DNA from: JAYREN01 sp041908845
GTDB taxonomy: Bacteria > Acidobacteriota > Holophagae > Holophagales > Holophagaceae
Reading direction: 5' to 3'
Length of the DNA stretch: 7,673 bases
Assembly (NCBI GenBank): GCA_041908845.1
Contig: JAYREN010000157.1
Coordinates: 1 to 7,673 of the forward strand
Part shown: positions 5,482 through 7,673 of the stretch, in pieces
Position numbering within the stretch: position 1 is the stretch's first letter
Layout: the number at the start of each line of letters is the position of its first letter
Notes under the pieces: model-generated
Seen by the model: only the letters and a program-made list of their open reading frames with translations
Database searches by the model: none
Told to the model about the DNA's origin: nothing
Made by a program: the position numbers and the translations under genes

Positions 5482-7673
5482 GTGCGAATGGAGTGCTCCT
5501 TGGATTCTGGAGATCGGATCCAGCTCGTGGGAATGGCCCTGCTGCGAGGGCTTCTGGATGAGCCGACCCTGCGCAAGGCCCTGGCAGCGGAAGCGGACCT
5601 GCTCACGGCCCTGCAACACCAGGGGAGCCTGGACTCGGATGATCTTCGGGACTTGGCGCGGTTGGTGGAAGCACAGCAGCGCGAGGCCTCTCCCGACCCA
5701 CTCACGCCCGATCCCCCGACAGCACCTGCCTCCTATGCCGAGGGCGGAGACCCTTGGGCCAGTCATCCATGGGTGGGCGACACGGATTCGGGGCGCAAAG
5801 TGCATCGGATGTTGTCCCTGGCAAGCTGGAAGCAGTATAGGAACCTGCGTTTCGTGTCAGAAGGCGGCATGGGTCGCGTGTTCAAGGCCTTCGATCCCAG
5901 CCTGAAGCGGGTGGTGGCGCTAAAGTTCCTGCGGCGGGAGGACCCGGACCTGGTCACGCGCTTCGTGCTGGAGGCCCAGAACCAGGCCAAGGTGGAGCAT
6001 CCGAACATCTGCAAGGTCGTCGAGGTGGGGGAGTGGCAGGGCCAGAGCTACATCGCCATGCAGTTCATCAAGGGCGAGACGCTGGAAATGGCAGGCCCCA
6101 CCCTGAGCCTGGAGGACCGGGTGAAGGTACTGGAGGCCGTGGCGGAGGCCATCCACGCGGCGCACCGCCAGGGGCTCATCCACCGGGATCTGAAGCCCGC
6201 CAACATCATGGTGGAAAGGGAAGATCGTGGCCCCAAGCCCACCATCCTGGACTTCGGCCTGGCGAGGGGGCTGGAGGCCACGGGGCTCACGGTGCAGGGC
6301 CTGGTGATCGGCACTACCCACTACATGGCGCCCGAGCAGGCCAGGGGCGAGCATGACCGGGTGGGGCGGCGCACGGATGTGTATGGGTTGGGGGCCACGC
6401 TGCATCGGGTGCTGACGGGTCAGCCGCCCTTCGCGGGGACCGAGGGAATGGATGCCGTCCGGCGCACGGTGGAGGAGGATCTGCCGAGCCTCACCCGGCT
6501 GGTGCCGGATTTGCCCGAAGACCTGGACACCATCGTGCGCAAGTGCATGGAGAAGGAACCGGAGCGGCGCTACGAGAGTGCCCTGGCGGTGGCGGAGGAC
6601 CTCCGCCGCTGGCGGGAGGGGGAACCCATCCTGGCCCGCCGCCCCACCTATCGCTACCTCGCCACGAAGTGGGTGCGGCGGCACCGGCTGGTAGTCGTCG
6701 TGGCCGCCGTGGCCCTGGGGGCGCTCTTGGCCACGGGCGGGTATGCGGGCTGGGTGTCCTGGACCTCGGCTACCCGGGCCCGGTACGCCCAGCGGTTTGG
6801 CCAGGAGGCGGAGCGCATCGAGGCCCTGATCCGCTACGCCCACCTCGCTCCCGGGCACGACATTCGACCGGAGCTCAACCAGGCACGGGCCCGGATGAGG
6901 CGCCTGGAGGTCGAGGCTCGGCAGATCGGCACCCTGGCCGCGGGTCCGGCGGCCTATGCCCTGGGGCGCAGCCATCTGGCTCTGGGCGATCCCGAGAAGG
7001 CCCGGCAGCTGCTGGAGGCGGCCTGGTCGGAGGGTCTGCACACCCCAGAGGTGTCCCTGGCCCTGGGGCGCGCCCTCGCCGCCAACTACCAGCGGGCCCT
7101 GGATCTCGCCCGGGCCCTGCCGAGCAAGGAACTGCGGGAAGCCCGGGAGCGGGAACTGGCCCGGGAACTGCGGGATCCTGCCCTCGCTCGCCTGCGGGAG
7201 GGCGCTCCCGCGGCCCTGGAGTCTCCCGCCTACCACGAGGCCCTGCTGGCCTTCATGGGAGGGCACTGGGACGAGGCCCAAGCCAAGGCCCGGGCGGCCC
7301 TCGGGGCCACCCCCTGGCTCTTCGAGGCCAAGCGCCTGGAGGGCGAGGCGCTTCTTGAGCGCGCCAAGACGATCCCCGATCCCCCTGCGGCCCTCGCCAC
7401 CCTCGACGCGGCCGAGTCGTGCTTTCAGGTGGCTCGGAACCTGGGCCCCAGCGATCCCGCCACGGCTCTGGGGGAGGTTCGAGTGCTGGCAGAGCGAGCC
7501 CGGCGAGAGCTGGACTCCGGGCGCCAGGCGGAAGCGACCCTGGCCCGGTGTCGAGAAACGGTAGTTCGGGCGCGGCTCCTGCGCCCGGAGGGCGGCGAGG
7601 CTCAGGCCCTGTTGGCCCGGGCCATCGGGGCCTGGGCCGAATTGCGTCCACCCGGGGATTCCACCACGAGAGC
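5482..7673 (+). CDS. Membrane-anchored Ser/Thr protein kinase (Hanks/PknB type) with repeat-rich C-terminal region, 3' end outside the window
   Basis: At least 730 codons are open to the right edge. Residues 1-110 are a helical, then Pro-rich extension. The kinase domain (about 120-385) has nucleotide loop SEGGMGRV at 126-133, ATP-anchoring K148 (VALKF), helix-C E164, catalytic HRDLKPAN with D236 and N241, DFG at 257-259, and APE at 283-285, so it should be active. The usual first Gly of the loop is Ser126. A basic stretch (KWVRRHR) precedes one membrane helix at about 403-425, followed by an outside or periplasmic region rich in Ala, Leu, Glu and Arg. TPR-like units there include YALGRSHLALGDPEKARQLL (near 493) and GHWDEAQAKARAALG (near 594). 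It probably senses a signal or partner outside and phosphorylates cytoplasmic targets. The upstream in-frame stop at 5446 limits the start to GTG 5482 or ATG 5488. Confidence 0.88.
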   Translation, partial: MRMECSLDSGDRIQLVGMALLRGLLDEPTLRKALAAEADLLTALQHQGSLDSDDLRDLARLVEAQQREASPDPLTPDPPTAPASYAEGGDPWASHPWVGDTDSGRKVHRMLSLASWKQYRNLRFVSEGGMGRVFKAFDPSLKRVVALKFLRREDPDLVTRFVLEAQNQAKVEHPNICKVVEVGEWQGQSYIAMQFIKGETLEMAGPTLSLEDRVKVLEAVAEAIHAAHRQGLIHRDLKPANIMVEREDRGPKPTILDFGLARGLEATGLTVQGLVIGTTHYMAPEQARGEHDRVGRRTDVYGLGATLHRVLTGQPPFAGTEGMDAVRRTVEEDLPSLTRLVPDLPEDLDTIVRKCMEKEPERRYESALAVAEDLRRWREGEPILARRPTYRYLATKWVRRHRLVVVVAAVALGALLATGGYAGWVSWTSATRARYAQRFGQEAERIEALIRYAHLAPGHDIRPELNQARARMRRLEVEARQIGTLAAGPAAYALGRSHLALGDPEKARQLLEAAWSEGLHTPEVSLALGRALAANYQRALDLARALPSKELREARERELARELRDPALARLREGAPAALESPAYHEALLAFMGGHWDEAQAKARAALGATPWLFEAKRLEGEALLERAKTIPDPPAALATLDAAESCFQVARNLGPSDPATALGEVRVLAERARRELDSGRQAEATLARCRETVVRARLLRPEGGEAQALLARAIGAWAELRPPGDSTTR

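Noticed and set aside
5311..5805. 164-codon minus-strand frame covering the leader region and kinase start
   Set aside because: It has no ribosome site, overlaps the kinase N-terminus on the opposite strand, and shows no domain.
5920..7281. 453-codon minus-strand open frame opposite the kinase
   Set aside because: It is antisense to a clear kinase domain and membrane helix. Its composition (Gly, Pro, Gln, His, Leu rich) is typical of a shadow frame in GC-rich DNA.

Overview
The window is GC-rich, densely packed bacterial DNA. It holds a short penicillin-binding protein, a stand-alone CheY-like receiver, an ABC transporter of the nitrate/taurine/bicarbonate type, and a large membrane-anchored Ser/Thr kinase with a repeat-rich tail. 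High GC, many GTG-type starts and a long Hanks-type kinase fit Acidobacteriota (perhaps the Holophaga/Geothrix side) or another kinase-rich group such as Myxococcota. That placement is an inference from gene content and composition, not from a marker gene.

Layout. (1) Positions 2-244 are the 3' end of an unrecognised plus-strand gene. (2) Positions 256-1407 encode a secreted PBP4-type D-Ala-D-Ala carboxypeptidase (dacB family) with SxxK, SxN and KTG motifs. (3) Positions 1411-1586 are an intergenic stretch with a second copy of the last 43 bp around the dacB stop, a small hairpin and an 11-bp tandem repeat. (4) Positions 1587-1964 encode a single-domain response regulator. (5) Positions 1965-2162 are intergenic and carry a second copy of the last 92 bp around the 3' end of the transporter ATPase gene, plus GC-rich hairpins. 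(6) Positions 5191-2163 on the minus strand are a two-gene operon: a fused double permease, then an ATPase with a C-terminal AAA-associated domain. (7) Positions 5192-5481 are a divergent regulatory region with a 14-bp perfect palindrome, a second inverted repeat, and a long hairpin that contains an optimal Shine-Dalgarno sequence and the start of a 43-codon ORF. (8) From 5482 to the right edge runs a Ser/Thr kinase gene, incomplete at its 3' end.

Genes that work together. The permease and ATPase should form one importer, but no substrate-binding protein is present here, so the substrate is unknown. The kinase is divergent from that operon and shares its upstream region. The receiver has no histidine kinase beside it. 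No functional link between the receiver, PBP and transporter can be shown from sequence.

Most unusual structure. The receiver gene is bracketed on both sides by duplicated 3' ends of its neighbours: dacB end, 70-bp spacer, dacB-end copy, receiver gene, ATPase-end copy, 69-bp spacer, ATPase end. The second notable structure is the hairpin before the kinase, whose two arms each carry a near-perfect Shine-Dalgarno followed by an ATG, one on each strand.
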